Origin: Aphanomyces cochlioides
Taxonomy: Eukaryota; Oomycota; Saprolegniomycetes; Saprolegniales; Verrucalvaceae
Reading direction: 5' to 3'
DNA length: 64,000 nucleotides
Assembly: GCA_019828595.1 (NCBI GenBank)
Contig: JAHQRK010000023.1
Location: forward strand, 248,001 to 312,000
The notes beneath the pieces are model-generated. The model was given only the letters and a program-made list of their open reading frames with translations, searched no databases and was not told the origin of the DNA. Below, one piece after another: positions 29,433-40,851 of the stretch. Within the stretch, counting starts at the first letter, position 1. Each line of letters starts with the position of its first letter. Made by a program: the position numbers and the translations under genes.

Positions 29433-30590
29433 TCAAACGAGCGCGAATCGCGACGAGTATGGACGAAGGCCAACGACGGAAGCGAGGCATTGACGCAACA
29501 AAGACTCTTCATTAGAACCATTTACGATGCACGATGGACGACCCGCATTCATCGTAGTCGGCCTTGGAGATGCACATTTGTTGAAACGTCGACAGCGACG
29601 CCATGATAGATCTTGCCGATTTGGAGGAGCCACGACTCGGACATTCACCGAGGATGGAGTTTGAGCGTTCAACTCGTTGGTGAGACGCTCTGGCAGGCCA
29701 TGGAATAATGTATTCCCGCCAGATAAGACCACATTGCTGTAGAGATCTCGTCGCGTGTCGATGTCGCACTTGGAGATAGTCGACAGCAAGCTTTCGTGGA
29801 TCCCTGGCGCTTCTTTGCCGATCAGCCATGGCTTGAAGAGCACTTCAGGCGCTCGAACGCGCTCGTCGCGGAGCTCCACGACGATTCCATCGGGCAGTTC
29901 ATACGACGTCGATTCAGACGCAGGCATGCTGCCATCCACTGCCACAAATGTCGTGCGTTCCTTGACCTCGCGAACAATTTCGCGGTCCACAATCGTCGTG
30001 AAGAAATGGCCACGTTCAGCCAAGATGGTCGTCATGTAGTCGGTCAAGTCGCCTCCACCGACATCCATGCGTGTCATGGCATGGCGCAGCGCTCGACCTT
30101 CAAATACTCGCACACTGTGCGTCACGCCTTCTCCAGAGTCAAGCACGCAGCCAGAGAGACAGCGTCCCGTCGCGTACAATGCCAAGACGGCGGGCATACC
30201 GACGTACATGGCCGGCACTTGAAACTTTTCAAACAGGAGCTCCGTCATGCGTTCGCGGTTCGCCGTTGGATTCAGCGGCGGCTCCGTCAAGAGCATGGCA
30301 TGCTCCCCCGCCGAGATGTGCAATTCAATTGTGAACGTGTGATGCAAGATCTTTGCCATGTCGTCCCAGTCTTGAACAACGCCGCGCCGAATCGGATACG
30401 TGAGCACGAGCGCGCGGCGCCAAATTCGCGCGTCCTCTCCGATGTATTCCTCTCTCGTTCCACAGCTCGTCAGCACTCGGTTGAACTCTTTCGGTCGTCC
30501 GATCATCGATGGAAACACCACCCGAGGCAAATCGTCGCCTTCAAACCCACCCTTGAGCCTTCCCGATCCATTGTCCACGACGATCCGCAT
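29433..30590 (-). CDS. Divergent actin-like protein with altered C-terminus
   Basis: 385 residues from the ATG at 30590, followed at once by [19 protein letters not shown], an actin nucleotide-binding loop. Actin signatures run through the protein ([47 protein letters not shown]), with many substitutions and a shortened loop before SYELPDG. After VVAPPNR a small deletion (about 20 bp, near 29600-29625) shifts the frame. The normal actin ending ([17 protein letters not shown]...HRKWF) is still present, in another frame ending at 29512. The frame used instead continues about 55 residues to 29433. It is either a decaying paralogue or a protein with a new tail; the otherwise intact frame favours recent change. 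Confidence 0.8.
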   Translation of the reverse strand: MRIVVDNGSGRLKGGFEGDDLPRVVFPSMIGRPKEFNRVLTSCGTREEYIGEDARIWRRALVLTYPIRRGVVQDWDDMAKILHHTFTIELHISAGEHAMLLTEPPLNPTANRERMTELLFEKFQVPAMYVGMPAVLALYATGRCLSGCVLDSGEGVTHSVRVFEGRALRHAMTRMDVGGGDLTDYMTTILAERGHFFTTIVDREIVREVKERTTFVAVDGSMPASESTSYELPDGIVVELRDERVRAPEVLFKPWLIGKEAPGIHESLLSTISKCDIDTRRDLYSNVVLSGGNTLFHGLPERLTNELNAQTPSSVNVRVVAPPNRQDLSWRRCRRFNKCASPRPTTMNAGRPSCIVNGSNEESLLRQCLASVVGLRPYSSRFALV

Positions 30591-30821
30591 CCGCGCATTT
30601 TCCCGAAATCGACAAATGTTTGTCTCCTCGTTCCTCTCGTCCAATCACGGTGAAGACACTGGAGGAGGAAGACAGAAGCGCGCGCAATCTTCCTCGGCGT
30701 CGTCCGGAGACACGATGTAGGTCTACAAGTTCTATATCAACCTCACCTTCCTCCTTCCATTGAAACCGCCGCATGTATATCAGGGGAGCGCGTTTCATTG
30801 CAAATTTCCATCACAAGCGGC

Positions 30822-33406
30822 ATGCGGCGCTGCGCCAAGACACCATGGTATACGTGCCCACCTCGGTCGTCCCAGGTTTCGTCGACAGCGCTGCGACCTC
30901 GAAACGAGTTTGAATCCATCGTCAGTCGAGTCACAGCGGCGGTGCTTGATCTTCTCCGCCATCGACCGGACGAATGGTACAAGAATGCATTCCGGAACGT
31001 CGTCGTGGCACTCTGCATGAAGGAGACGACGAATTTAGATCGCTGCGTTGATCCATCCAGCGATTTTGCCGATCGATACGTCGATGGAAGGTGTGTGCGC
31101 ACGTTTGACGGCGCCAATTGCCACGACCGCGGACTTTGCGAGCGTATCGCCAACTGCAAATGGACCGCCGTGGAGCCCAACGCAACGACGGACCGTGCCG
31201 TCTTGTTCACAGACGCGCAAGGCGCCGCGGCGGTCGAGTGGATCTCATCGCAGTACTTGAAAACCCTCGTGCCGTTGTGGTGCATGGGCTTGCTCTTGTC
31301 GCTCCTCGTCATCCTCGTCGCGATCCTCTTGACGTGTGTTCGGCCGCGTCCTCGCCGCCGTCAATCGACCGACTGCTTTGAGAAGAACAGGACGACCATC
31401 GCGATCGTCGTCGTCAGCTTTGCAAGCGCTGCTGTCGTCTTGAGCGTTCTCATCGTCTGCCTCCTGAGTCCAGCATATGTCGGCGGCATCCATACCTTGA
31501 CGCAATCGATCCAAGACGCCGCCACCGCGCTTCACCAGATGCACCACGACCATCGAGCGCCACTGCAAGTGATGGAAGCCGCACTTGGCCGCTGGAACAA
31601 CTCGATCTTGCCGACGAATGCAAGCAATTCGGCGCTCAACATGACGCTGAATGCCGTCACGACGATTGTCACGACGACGTTTCCCTTCCACGAGGTCAGA
31701 AGCGACTTGGCGTTCCCATCGTACGGCTGCCAAGCGCCAACAACTTGGCCAACGCATCTTGACCCTTGTCTTCCATGTCCTGCACGTGTCTGCGCCAACG
31801 TTTCCACGCATCTGACGGCGATTCTGTCGCCAATGACAGCCGCTTTGGAGCACGTCGAGCATCTCCGCGACTCGATTGAAGCGATGCATGAACAAGTCGA
31901 CAGTGAATTGGCGTCATGGCGCCGATCGGATGCGCAACTCCGCGAAATTGACAGCGCGGCGGCATTCCTTGATTCCACGACCATGTCGACGCCCGTGCGA
32001 CTCGCTTGGCAAATCGGCGGCGTCGTTGGCATCTTGAGCCTGCTTGGTCTTGTCGTTTCCGCGTTGGTCATGGCGTGGATCGGTTTGGTGAATTCCAAAG
32101 TTGGCCCGACGCAGTCAAGGAACATGCGCACGAGTTGTAAACTGGCGCTCCTGTTTGCTGTCGTTGGGTTTCCAGCATCAAGTGTGCTGCTCGCTGGCGG
32201 CATCGTCGGCCGCGATTTCTGCTCTGCCTTGCCGCTTGTCGTGACCGAAACTTCCGCGGTCCCAGCCGACATTGCACCGTTGGTTCAACGCTGTGCAAGT
32301 TCAAGCCACGACGACGATATCTGGACGGGCGCCACGGACTCTCCATTGACGCTGGCGTGCGCGCTGGACTCTCTTCTCAGCGACAAGACCGCCAGCTTGT
32401 TGATCCAGGAGTCCACAGCGGCGACGCAAGCCTTTGGCGACATTCTAGCGATGAACGCAGCGACGAATTGGCGCGACGACGATCGAATGACGCAACTTTT
32501 GACGCAAGCTGACGCAGCGACGGCAAGAATATGGAACGAGACGAGTCTGCAATCCCCGTGGAGGATGTACACCGACGGAGACAGCGACTTGGCGACGTGC
32601 TCTCAGGAAAAATCAAAGGTCGTCGTCCCGCCATGCTTTATGCAGCGCCACTGCCCATCAGGTACATCATCCTCTCCATCCTCCTCGCATTCATCGAGTC
32701 GCCGAGAGCAGATACGACTTGCTACGCCGCGGTGGAGACTGCATATGCGTATTCCGTGGCTGCCCACGAGCTCGACGACTTGACGACGTCGATGGACGCA
32801 GCGTTCAACGACGCCGACGGTAAAACCAGCATGCGTGGCATGTTGGCTGCAGTGCAGAGCACGATTGCACTGGAGGACAACAAGACCAAGACGGCGTTGG
32901 CGCAGAGTGTGATTGGAGACATCGTCCGCAGTGGCCAAGAGCTCGCATGCATCGACAGCATGCAACGCCCGTGCGATGTTGTCGTGCCGTCGGCGTTGCA
33001 ATTCGAACGGGCGTTGTGCCACAACGTGGGCGATTTTCTTGTCGTGGCGGCGCTGGCAGTGTTTGCATCGAGTCTCGCTGCTCTTGGCGTCGCTGTCATT
33101 GTCTCGCTCGACAAGAAGCGGTGGATACATCCACTGCTACGCATGAAGAAGAAAGCAGACGATCCTCTCGTGTCGTCAACCCCGTCCATGGACGCAGCAG
33201 CGCAACCAGCGGCGGCAGGTCCAGCTGAGCCAAACCATGCTGAAATTGTGTTTGACGTCGCAGCAGCAGACGACAAGAACGACGCGACTGCGACGCAATC
33301 GAGGGACGAACAAGATGGAGCGACGACAGCGGACAATGACTCGCAATGGATCAACCAGTTTGACATCACGTTACATTCGCCAGTTGTCGTCGCAAATCTT
33401 GAATGA
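30822..33406 (+). CDS. Five-TM membrane protein, prominin/tweety-like topology
   Basis: Two exons (30822-32661 and 32712-33406; 50-bp intron) give 844 residues. Hydrophobic segments at about 150-172, 191-215, 395-422, 439-462 and 719-745 form two close pairs plus one. They are separated by large Cys-containing loops of about 180 and 255 residues, with a ~100-residue hydrophilic, Asp/Ala-rich tail. This order and the length are those of prominins (and the shorter tweety family), which organise curved membranes such as microvilli and cilia. Sequence similarity is not visible by eye, so the family is inferred from topology only. It starts 231 bp from the divergent actin-like gene. Its last 41 coding bases overlap the kinase gene on the other strand. 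Confidence 0.62.
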
Positions 33407-35630
33407 TAGCTTCTTGTTGCGCCAACTTTTCCTCGTTGTCAGCTACTTGTTGACGCAATTCGAGCACTTCATCTGCGTGTTCCAACTGGACTTGGGGGAA
33501 TGTCGACGCCAAGTACGCTTTCGTCTCTGGCATACTCCATCGCACGGCAGCCGGCGCGACTAAATGTTGAATCATGTGGGCAATCTTGGGGTATTTCTCC
33601 GTCACAAGCGGTGGGAGTCGGCATGGATGGACACGGAGATCTAGACCACATTCACATCCTTCTCCATGAACTAACTTCGACTTGTACCTTGCAACGTAGA
33701 CGCACGCTCCATCTTGGTTTCGAACGGCACAAACAACTCGAGGACAATCACACCGAGGCTGGTCATCCACGCATTCAGACGACATTTTGCTCGAGACGCG
33801 CGTTCTTACCTAAACGAATCGACTTTGACGTCGTAGTACTGCCCTGCAACTTGTTCAGGACTTGCATACGACATGGTGCCGACGCCTTGTGTATGACGCA
33901 AGTCGACGGAAGAGCTCTCGATCCCATCACTCGTGGCTTGACCATGCATGACTTCAGCCAGGAGTTTCGAGAGTCCAAAGTCGCCAATCTTGATGCTCCC
34001 GTCGCGTGTCATGAAGATATTACTCGGCTTTAAATCTCTGCGACCACAGCTGAGAGACGACCGCGCGCGGTGGACAAACGGGCATACCTGTGAATAATGC
34101 CATTTTCATGGACGTGGTGCAACCCATCGACTAGTTGACGGAGGAGAGTCAAGTTGTGCTCGACTTGAATCGGTTGCTTGCGCGTATTCCTCGCTTCAAT
34201 CCAATCCTACAAAGCAACGGTGACGCCATCGTGACCAAGAGATGGCTACATGAAGCGTCGACTGGTCGCACAATTGCATTTGAATGTACAACGTGACGTG
34301 GTATGTAAATGAAATCTTGTCGGCGCCACTCGCATCCGTCTCGGCGTCTTGCGCGACAAGGCGCGGCAATGACCGCACTTTGTTGTCTCGGGGGAGCCAT
34401 GGCTGGAGCGGTACGCTTCCGCGGCGTCCCGGTTGATGTGTCTTTTGAATTGGTACCAAGTCCAACGGCGTCGACTGTGGCACTTCGACGACTAGAGACG
34501 ACGTCTGCTGTGGTTTCTTCTTGCCTTCGGGTTGATACATGGGCAGATCGCTAAAGCTACATCATATGGAGAAACGAGGAGATGAACACTTGATGGGAGA
34601 TGGCGACGTACTTGCTCTGGACGGAAGTTTCAGCGAAAAATTCAAACGCCGCGTCGTTCTCGTCGTCATCGATACTGATATACGACTGCCGTGAGATGGA
34701 CAAGGAACTAAATTCGTTCACTGCCGAGCCGCTTTTCTCGTCGTCGCTCTTGATGTCGACAAAGCGGCGAATGTCTTCGAGCAATTGACGATGCTCCTGC
34801 TTGGTTTCAATTGACGACAACGAGACACTCGATGGCGGCGCGGGCGACAAATTGGGACCAAGAGGCATCCATGTCGGTTCGAGCCATGCGCCAAAGTACC
34901 GATTCACATTGGGATGGTCGCAGCGTGCCAGACAGTGAACTTCTCGCAGCACGTTCTGAACCAACGGAGACTGGTATCCCTTGTTGAGGAACTGCACTTG
35001 TTTGATGGCGTAGCAGATCCCATCCTACATTCCAAATACATGAGCAAGGAAAGGACAGACAGCAGGTCTTACCAGTTTGTGCCGCGCTTTGAATACTTGT
35101 CCGAATCCACCTTGACCCAAGAGACCCATCTCGTCAAAGTCGCGGGCGTATCGTGACATGTTGAGCGCTTGGGGAAAGATATCGAGGCTATTGTCATGGT
35201 CCCATAGCTCAATGTAGTCGCTGTTCCGTGGAGACGATACTGGTGACGTGGGGAGAAGCCCCAAGTCGGAGAGAAATGCAATCGAGTCTATGATCCCGAG
35301 TCGATGAAGACGCAAGACATTCGCGACAAAAGTCTTGGGTGTCGCATCGTACACCGTGCAAACGCGAGCCAGCAAGACTATGATAGTGACTTGTCGCTCA
35401 CACAGCACGGGGATATCTTCCGTCGTGGCTTTCTCTGGAGGGGCAGTTTGGTGCGGAGACGCGTGGCGTTTGGGCAAATCCAAGTTGAATGGCTGCAATT
35501 CATGGCGGCGGCCAGATCCCTCGTGGAATGGAGAGTCATGACGACCTCTATGCGACGAGAGGTCGTTCTTGGATGGCTCAAACGAGCCTTGGAACACGGG
35601 CGATCTTCGAAGCGTCTCCGCGTAGTCCAT
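33366..35630 (-). CDS. eIF2-alpha kinase-like (PEK/GCN2 family) protein kinase
   Basis: Seven exons reconstructed: 35073-35630, 34612-35024, 34250-34556, 34088-34206, 33810-34037, 33688-33758 and 33366-33640. They give 656 residues in consistent phase (introns 43-55 bp; the third acceptor could be 6 bp further on). The kinase domain starts near residue 168 with [12 protein letters not shown] and the ATP lysine in YAIK (~194). [13 protein letters not shown] is diagnostic of eIF2-alpha kinases, as is the ~150-residue acidic insert after it. [16 protein letters not shown], a long activation loop and YASPEQ follow. A coiled coil closes the protein. Such kinases phosphorylate eIF2-alpha under stress and reduce translation. 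No HisRS-like or luminal sensor domain is visible, so the trigger is unknown. Confidence 0.88.
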
Positions 35631-36666
35631 GCCGTCACGACGGTTCTTGCCCTTTTTGTCACGACTTGATTACGGGAATTTCTCCGTAATCATCCGGATG
35701 TAATTCCGGATAAGCACTTTGAGAATGTGTAGAATGTTTGGAATTGCCTTAAATCAACTTCGCATCGTCCTGTGCGAACGACAGCACGTGGATTTCCGGA
35801 TATCTTTATCCGGATGGTTGAATTTCACAATTCCCACGGGTCAACGCGACGTCACGCTTGGAGCGAAGTAATGTCGACGATGCCTATCACAATCGGCACT
35901 CCTTGATGCTCGTACCATGTAAATGGACGTTGCAAACACATGCGTGGCGCAGTCGGCATGGTGGCTGTCGCAGACTAGCGGAGCGACGCCGTCTCCGCCG
36001 ACGACAGCGTTCCAACGCGTCCAGCACCGCGTTGCGTTGCAAATTTCAGCTGGGCCAATGATGATTTACTTGATACATGTGCCATGCCAATGTCGCCACG
36101 TGGTACAGCTGCAGAAACAGCCCGAGATCGATCTTGGTCGTTTGGAGAGATGGCACGTAGCCAGGATGATGGTTGCGCTTGGTTTGAAATGCGAATTTTT
36201 GATTGGCTGAATTTAATACATTTTAGCCAATCAAAAAGTCTTAACGATGTGACCTAGCCCCTCTTCTCATATTACAGTGCAAAGAGTGATTGTTGGTCAT
36301 TAAAGTGAGGGAGTTTGACATGGCTGACTTTTTATAGTATAGGAATTACATAGAAAAGACATAAATATTTTAATTCATGCATTTAACCATGATGAAGATA
36401 AAAAGTATCAAGTCGTTCAACCGAGGTGACTGGGTCGAGGGGTTGTCCTATTAGCTTATGGTTTCAGGCCCACATTTCAGTAAGATATTAGATAGAGGTC
36501 GCTCAAGTGAGGGAATTGCAATGTTTTTACTCTATGGCCATCGCCAGTTGAGAAGAAAATGTCACTAAACCAAGGGGTTTTCTAAAAATGCAAGGGATTT
36601 TCGATCGAGCGAACGTGGTGGTTGAACACTTTTCGATTTGCTCTCCAACCCCAAAGCGAAATCACC
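35631..36666. promoter_or_regulatory. Divergent promoter region: kinase / actin
   Basis: About 1 kb without a supportable gene. On the kinase side are CATCCGGAT (35691), TTCCGGATAA (35704), TTCCGGATATC (35794) and TATCCGGAT (35807). Nearer actin is a palindrome with 13-bp arms, TTTTTGATTGGCT (36196) and AGCCAATCAAAAA (36225), each arm holding a CCAAT box. The two motif types are thus split between the two genes. Confidence 0.6.
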
Positions 36667-37797
36667 ATGGCTGACGATGATGTCCAAGCTCTTGTCGTAG
36701 ACAACGGTTCCGGTATGTGCAAGGCCGGTTTTGCCGGTGACGATGCCCCCCGCGCCGTCTTTCCTTCCATTGTTGGTCGCCCCAAGCACCCTGGTATCAT
36801 GGTTGGCATGGACCAAAAGGATGCCTATGTCGGTGATGAAGCCCAATCCAAGCGTGGTGTCTTGACTTTGAAGTACCCTATTGAACACGGTATTGTGACC
36901 AACTGGGACGATATGGAGAAGATTTGGCACCACACTTTCTACAACGAATTGCGTGTCGCACCTGAAGAACACCCTGTGTTATTGACGGAAGCTCCATTGA
37001 ACCCCAAGGCCAACCGTGAACGCATGACCCAAATCATGTTCGAAACCTTCAACGTGCCTGCCATGTATGTGAACATCCAAGCCGTGTTGTCTTTGTACGC
37101 TTCTGGTCGTACCACTGGTTGCGTGTTGGACTCTGGTGATGGTGTCTCCCACACTGTGCCCATCTACGAAGGTTACGCTCTTCCCCACGCTATTGTCCGT
37201 TTGGACTTAGCTGGTCGCGACTTGACCGACTTCATGATGAAGATCTTGACCGAACGTGGTTACTCCTTCACCACCACCGCTGAACGCGAAATCGTGCGTG
37301 ACATCAAGGAAAAGTTGACATACGTCGCTCTCGACTACGACCAAGAGATGAAGACCGCTGCCGAATCTTCGGGTCTCGAAAAGAGCTACGAATTGCCCGA
37401 TGGTAACGTCATTGTCATCGGCAACGAACGTTTCCGTACCCCTGAAGTGTTGTTCCAACCTTCCTTGATCGGTAAGGAAGCTTCGGGTATCCACGACTGC
37501 ACCTTCTCGACCATCATGAAGTGCGATGTCGATATCCGTAAGGACTTGTACTGCAACATCGTGTTGTCCGGCGGTACCACCATGTACCCTGGTATCTCGG
37601 AACGTATGACCAAGGAATTGACCGCCTTGGCTCCTTCCACCATGAAGATCAAGGTTGTCGCTCCTCCTGAGCGCAAGTACTCCGTCTGGATCGGTGGTTC
37701 CATCTTGTCGTCCTTGTCCACTTTCCAACAAATGTGGATCTCCAAGGCCGAATACGATGAAAGTGGCCCATCGATTGTGCACCGCAAGTGCTTCTAA
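36667..37797 (+). CDS. ACT: Actin
   Basis: Intronless, 376 residues, starting [16 protein letters not shown]. All hallmarks are present: [69 protein letters not shown], and the C-terminal [20 protein letters not shown]. It is a cytoskeletal ATPase forming filaments. Codon use is strongly biased (GGT, TTG, GAA, CGT), as expected of a very highly expressed gene and unlike its neighbours. An ATG-free in-frame leader extends upstream; ATG 36667 is the start because it gives the canonical actin N-terminus. It is the intact counterpart of the divergent actin-like gene 6 kb away. Confidence 0.99.
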
Positions 37798-38478
37798 ATG
37801 CCTTGTCTTTTGAGGGTTGGTGCAGCAGTGACAGCAATCAGTTCGCTTTGAGGCTTTAGTGCTTTGGCGTTCTGCATTGTTTGACCTGTTGTACAGATCG
37901 TATAGGAAAAGCAGATAAATTTCTGAATAAAGTAATCGTAGTTATCTAGACTGCTTGGTCGGTTATCCACAGAAGTGAAATAAGATTCACATCGAGTTGT
38001 TGCGCGAGTTTGCGATGTCTCAATGGAAGGACGTCGAGGCGTCGCGTGGAGCTTCCCCCAACGATCGGCACTCCAGAGCCGCAGAATCTCAAACACTAAA
38101 CCCCTGCACCCCATATAATTCTTGATCATATAGTAAATCTTGATTGGCTGAAAATGTTGTTGATTTGATACGAATTTCCAGACCCCGTTCAATCGAATCA
38201 CGCCGGCGGATCGATTCACCAATCGACGCCATTGGCTAATAAATATTTTAGGCGATTGTGATTGGCTGAATAAAATTTTAAAGAAAGTACAGTTCCCATG
38301 AGAGAAACTACTGTTCTAATTTTCATTCATCCAATGTATTGGCGCGATTGGAGATTGATACAAAAAACGAATCCAAATTGGGAAATTTCTAGCGAATCCA
38401 CAATATCCCGCCAAATTTATTTTATGGCCAATGAGGTCTCTCCGTAGGTTTCCGCGCAAGCTCAAAAGTGAAATCAAC
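37798..38478. promoter_or_regulatory. Actin 3' flank and RPA2 upstream region with ATTGGCT boxes
   Basis: No gene seen. TGATTGGCTG (38141), ATTGGCTAAT (38231) and ATTGGCTGAA (38261) recur within 130 bp, with a further CCAAT near 38389, all upstream of RPA2. These are CCAAT-type elements in reverse orientation. No TATCCGGATA box is present. Confidence 0.55.
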
Positions 38479-39375
38479 ATGCAGTGGGAAAGTCATGACG
38501 GCGGATACATGGACGGCGGTGGCGGCGGCTACATGGATTCCCAAAGCACACCTCAAAAGCAAGGCGGTGGTGGCAATGCAAGAGATAATCAGACGTTGAC
38601 TCCATTGACTGTTCACCAATTGGTCGTCGCCGTCGAACGTGGAGACGACAATCCCGTTGTGGACGGCAAGGAACTCCATAACGTCCATCTCGTGGGATTG
38701 TTGACTGAAGTTGTCCACAACTCAACAACGATCACGTTTGTCATCAACGATGGCACGGGAACGTTTCCTGCGCGCTTCTTTCTCCAAGGAGACGACGATC
38801 CGTTTCAGCAACAACTTGTCGAGACACTCCAAGACGGCATGTACGTTTCGGTTGTTGGCACATTGCGCTCGTTCGGCGGAAAGACTAGCCTGTCAAGCTA
38901 TGCAGTGACTCCCGTGGAGAATTTCAACCAGATCACACACCATTTCCTCGATTGCATCTATACCCATCTCCGCAACGTCAAGGTATTGCTTCCTCGAGAT
39001 CGTTTTTGTCACACATCGTGTGTGTAGGGCCCTCAAGGAGGAGCTCCATCGCAGGGAGGATACAACGATCAGTCGTCGGTCAATCACTTTGGTGGTGGTT
39101 TCAGCGCGTTCGGAGGTCAGCAACCTGCTTACGGGGCGCAAACCAACTACAATTTCGGTGCATCCGACTCCGGTTTCTCCGATCCTGCCCAACAAGCTAT
39201 TCTGGACATTTTGGGCGCAAGTTCTCTCGATATGGGTTTGTCCGTGGATCAAATCAAGCAGCAATTGCAAGGACGACTCTCTGATGCTCAGCTTCGCGAT
39301 GCTCTCAATTACTTGACAAACGAAGGCCACATATACTCAACGATAGATGAGAACCACTTCAAGCGAACTGCGTAA
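38479..39375 (+). CDS. RPA2: Replication protein A 32-kDa subunit
   Basis: Two exons (38479-38982 and 39028-39375; 45-bp intron) give 283 residues. There is a Gly-rich N-terminus with GGYMDGGGGGY, then an OB-fold (about residues 45-165: VHLVGLLTEV, TFVINDGTG, YVSVVGTLRSFGGK, ITHHFLDCIYTHL), a Gly/Gln/Phe linker, and a winged-helix C-terminus (MGLSVDQIKQQL, LRDALNYLTNEGHIYSTID). RPA2 is part of the RPA heterotrimer that binds single-stranded DNA in replication and repair. ATG 38479 gives the usual N-terminus; an upstream in-frame ATG at 38431 would add 16 residues. The stop is 22 bp from the convergent gankyrin stop. Confidence 0.93.
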
Positions 39376-39397
39376 ATATACACGATTATTCATGCAT

Positions 39398-40313
39398 CTA
39401 GTATGCCTTGGCGGCAATTTGCTGCTGGAAGGAGCGTGAGGCAATGTCCAAACACGACTGCTTGTCCTTGTTGACAGCACGTGGGTCAGCTCCATGCTCA
39501 ATCAACATCATGGCAATGCTTTCATGTCCTTCGAGTAGTGCAATGTGCAGTGGCGTGTTGCCTTTCCAAATGTCAAATTATCAGGCCATATATATGACAT
39601 TGTACCATTGATGTCCTTCGTGTTCAGTTTCGCTTCATGTTCCAACAACAACTGGATGACATCTTCGACAGCAAATTAGATGACGCGAGGAATGCCAAAC
39701 TCACCAGGAGCAGGACGACCACCTAATGCTTTTGTAAGAGGAGTCGCACCAGAGCGGTCCTGCATATTCATCAAGTCGAACATTTCTGAAATTCATTTAC
39801 CGCATGATTAATATCTCGCGTGGCATCAACAAGCAACTCAGCGATTTCTAGTCTCCCTACAGCAGTTGTAAGCACATAGCATTCTTGCCGATGCGGTACC
39901 TTTGTGGTAATGGAGAGCAATTTGTCCGTTTTCGTTGGCCAAGTTTGCATTGGCGCCTCTAAATCAATCACAATGTGAATCCAGCAACAACAACGTTTCC
40001 AACTTGCTCAGCAAGTGACTCGCAACATCCACATGCCCAGAGGATGCCGCACTCATCAATGCTGTCCATCCAGAGTCATCTTGATGGTCAATATTCGAAA
40101 TCTCGGCAAGGAACTCGACCGTGTCCATGTGTCCCGATGACGCTGCCCAGTGAAGCGCTGTTCGTTCGTCTTCATCGACAGCATTTGGGTTGTATCCCGA
40201 ATTGATCAACTTCTTCACTTCCTACATTTCGCAGCTCCGTCAGTCCCAGCCATGTTCACCTATCAACGTACATCGAGATCGCCCTTTCTCGCCGCAATTC
40301 CAAGCGATGCCAT
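39398..40313 (-). CDS. PSMD10: Gankyrin-type ankyrin protein, proteasome assembly chaperone
   Basis: Seven exons: 40272-40313, 40004-40221, 39900-39958, 39801-39856, 39705-39759, 39606-39662 and 39398-39561. They give 216 residues, with every junction in phase (introns 41-50 bp). It consists almost entirely of ankyrin repeats (TALHWAASSGHMDTVEFL, TALMSAASSGHVDVASHLL, GQIALHYHKGRLEIAELLV, ATPLTKALG, TPLHIALLEGHESIAMMLI). Repeat count and length match gankyrin/PSMD10 (yeast Nas6), which holds Rpt3 during assembly of the 19S regulatory particle. The orthology is inferred from architecture and the VDEDERTALHWA/GWTALMSAASSG motifs. Confidence 0.8.
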
Positions 40314-40851
40314 GGTCACTTTGAAAATGATGGATTTCCGGAAAGTTCGGGAATATTATCCGGATTAAAACAAGATCTATCCGGATACATTTAGTTTCAT
40401 CCGGATCATCTTGTGTAGGAGCTCACTTCGGCCAGCAAGACAAGAATGCACGAACATTCCCTGCTTCACATCCTCTCGTTAGAGCTCTAACAGGATCCAG
40501 GCGCCCACCAGACCAGTGAATCTACTAAGCTTTGCTTGAAAAGACAGGAATGAGGAAATGATCATATCCGGATGATCAATGTAGTGCAGGATAGGCAATG
40601 TAGTGCAGGATAGGCAATGTAGTGCAGGATAGGAGCTTTCATCTACTTTCCTCAGTAGCTCTGAATTATGGAGCAATAAAGAATTAAGCGTAGCTACATG
40701 AAGGAAGGTCAACCTCTCGAGACACCCGGATAACTTGGTTTTCATCGCTCAGGACTGTTTTTATCCGGATGATGGGTGATGGAGAATATCCGAATATATC
40801 CGGATAAGAGAAAGGCGCGTGAAATGGCATTTTGGAAAGTCCATCGTCAAC
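40314..40851. promoter_or_regulatory. Divergent promoter region: gankyrin / acid phosphatase
   Basis: A dense set of TATCCGGAT-type boxes: 40357-40365, 40378-40387 (full TATCCGGATA), 40399-40407 (CATCCGGAT), 40565-40573, 40762-40770 and 40797-40806 (full palindrome). It also has three tandem copies of a 19-bp unit CAATGTAGTGCAGGATAGG (40577-40633). No gene is evident. Confidence 0.7.

Noticed and set aside
30931..32272. Several minus-strand frames of 80-250 codons opposite the five-TM gene
   Set aside because: Ser/Arg-rich shadows of GC-rich coding sequence without motifs; the plus strand has coherent TM segments and an in-phase intron.
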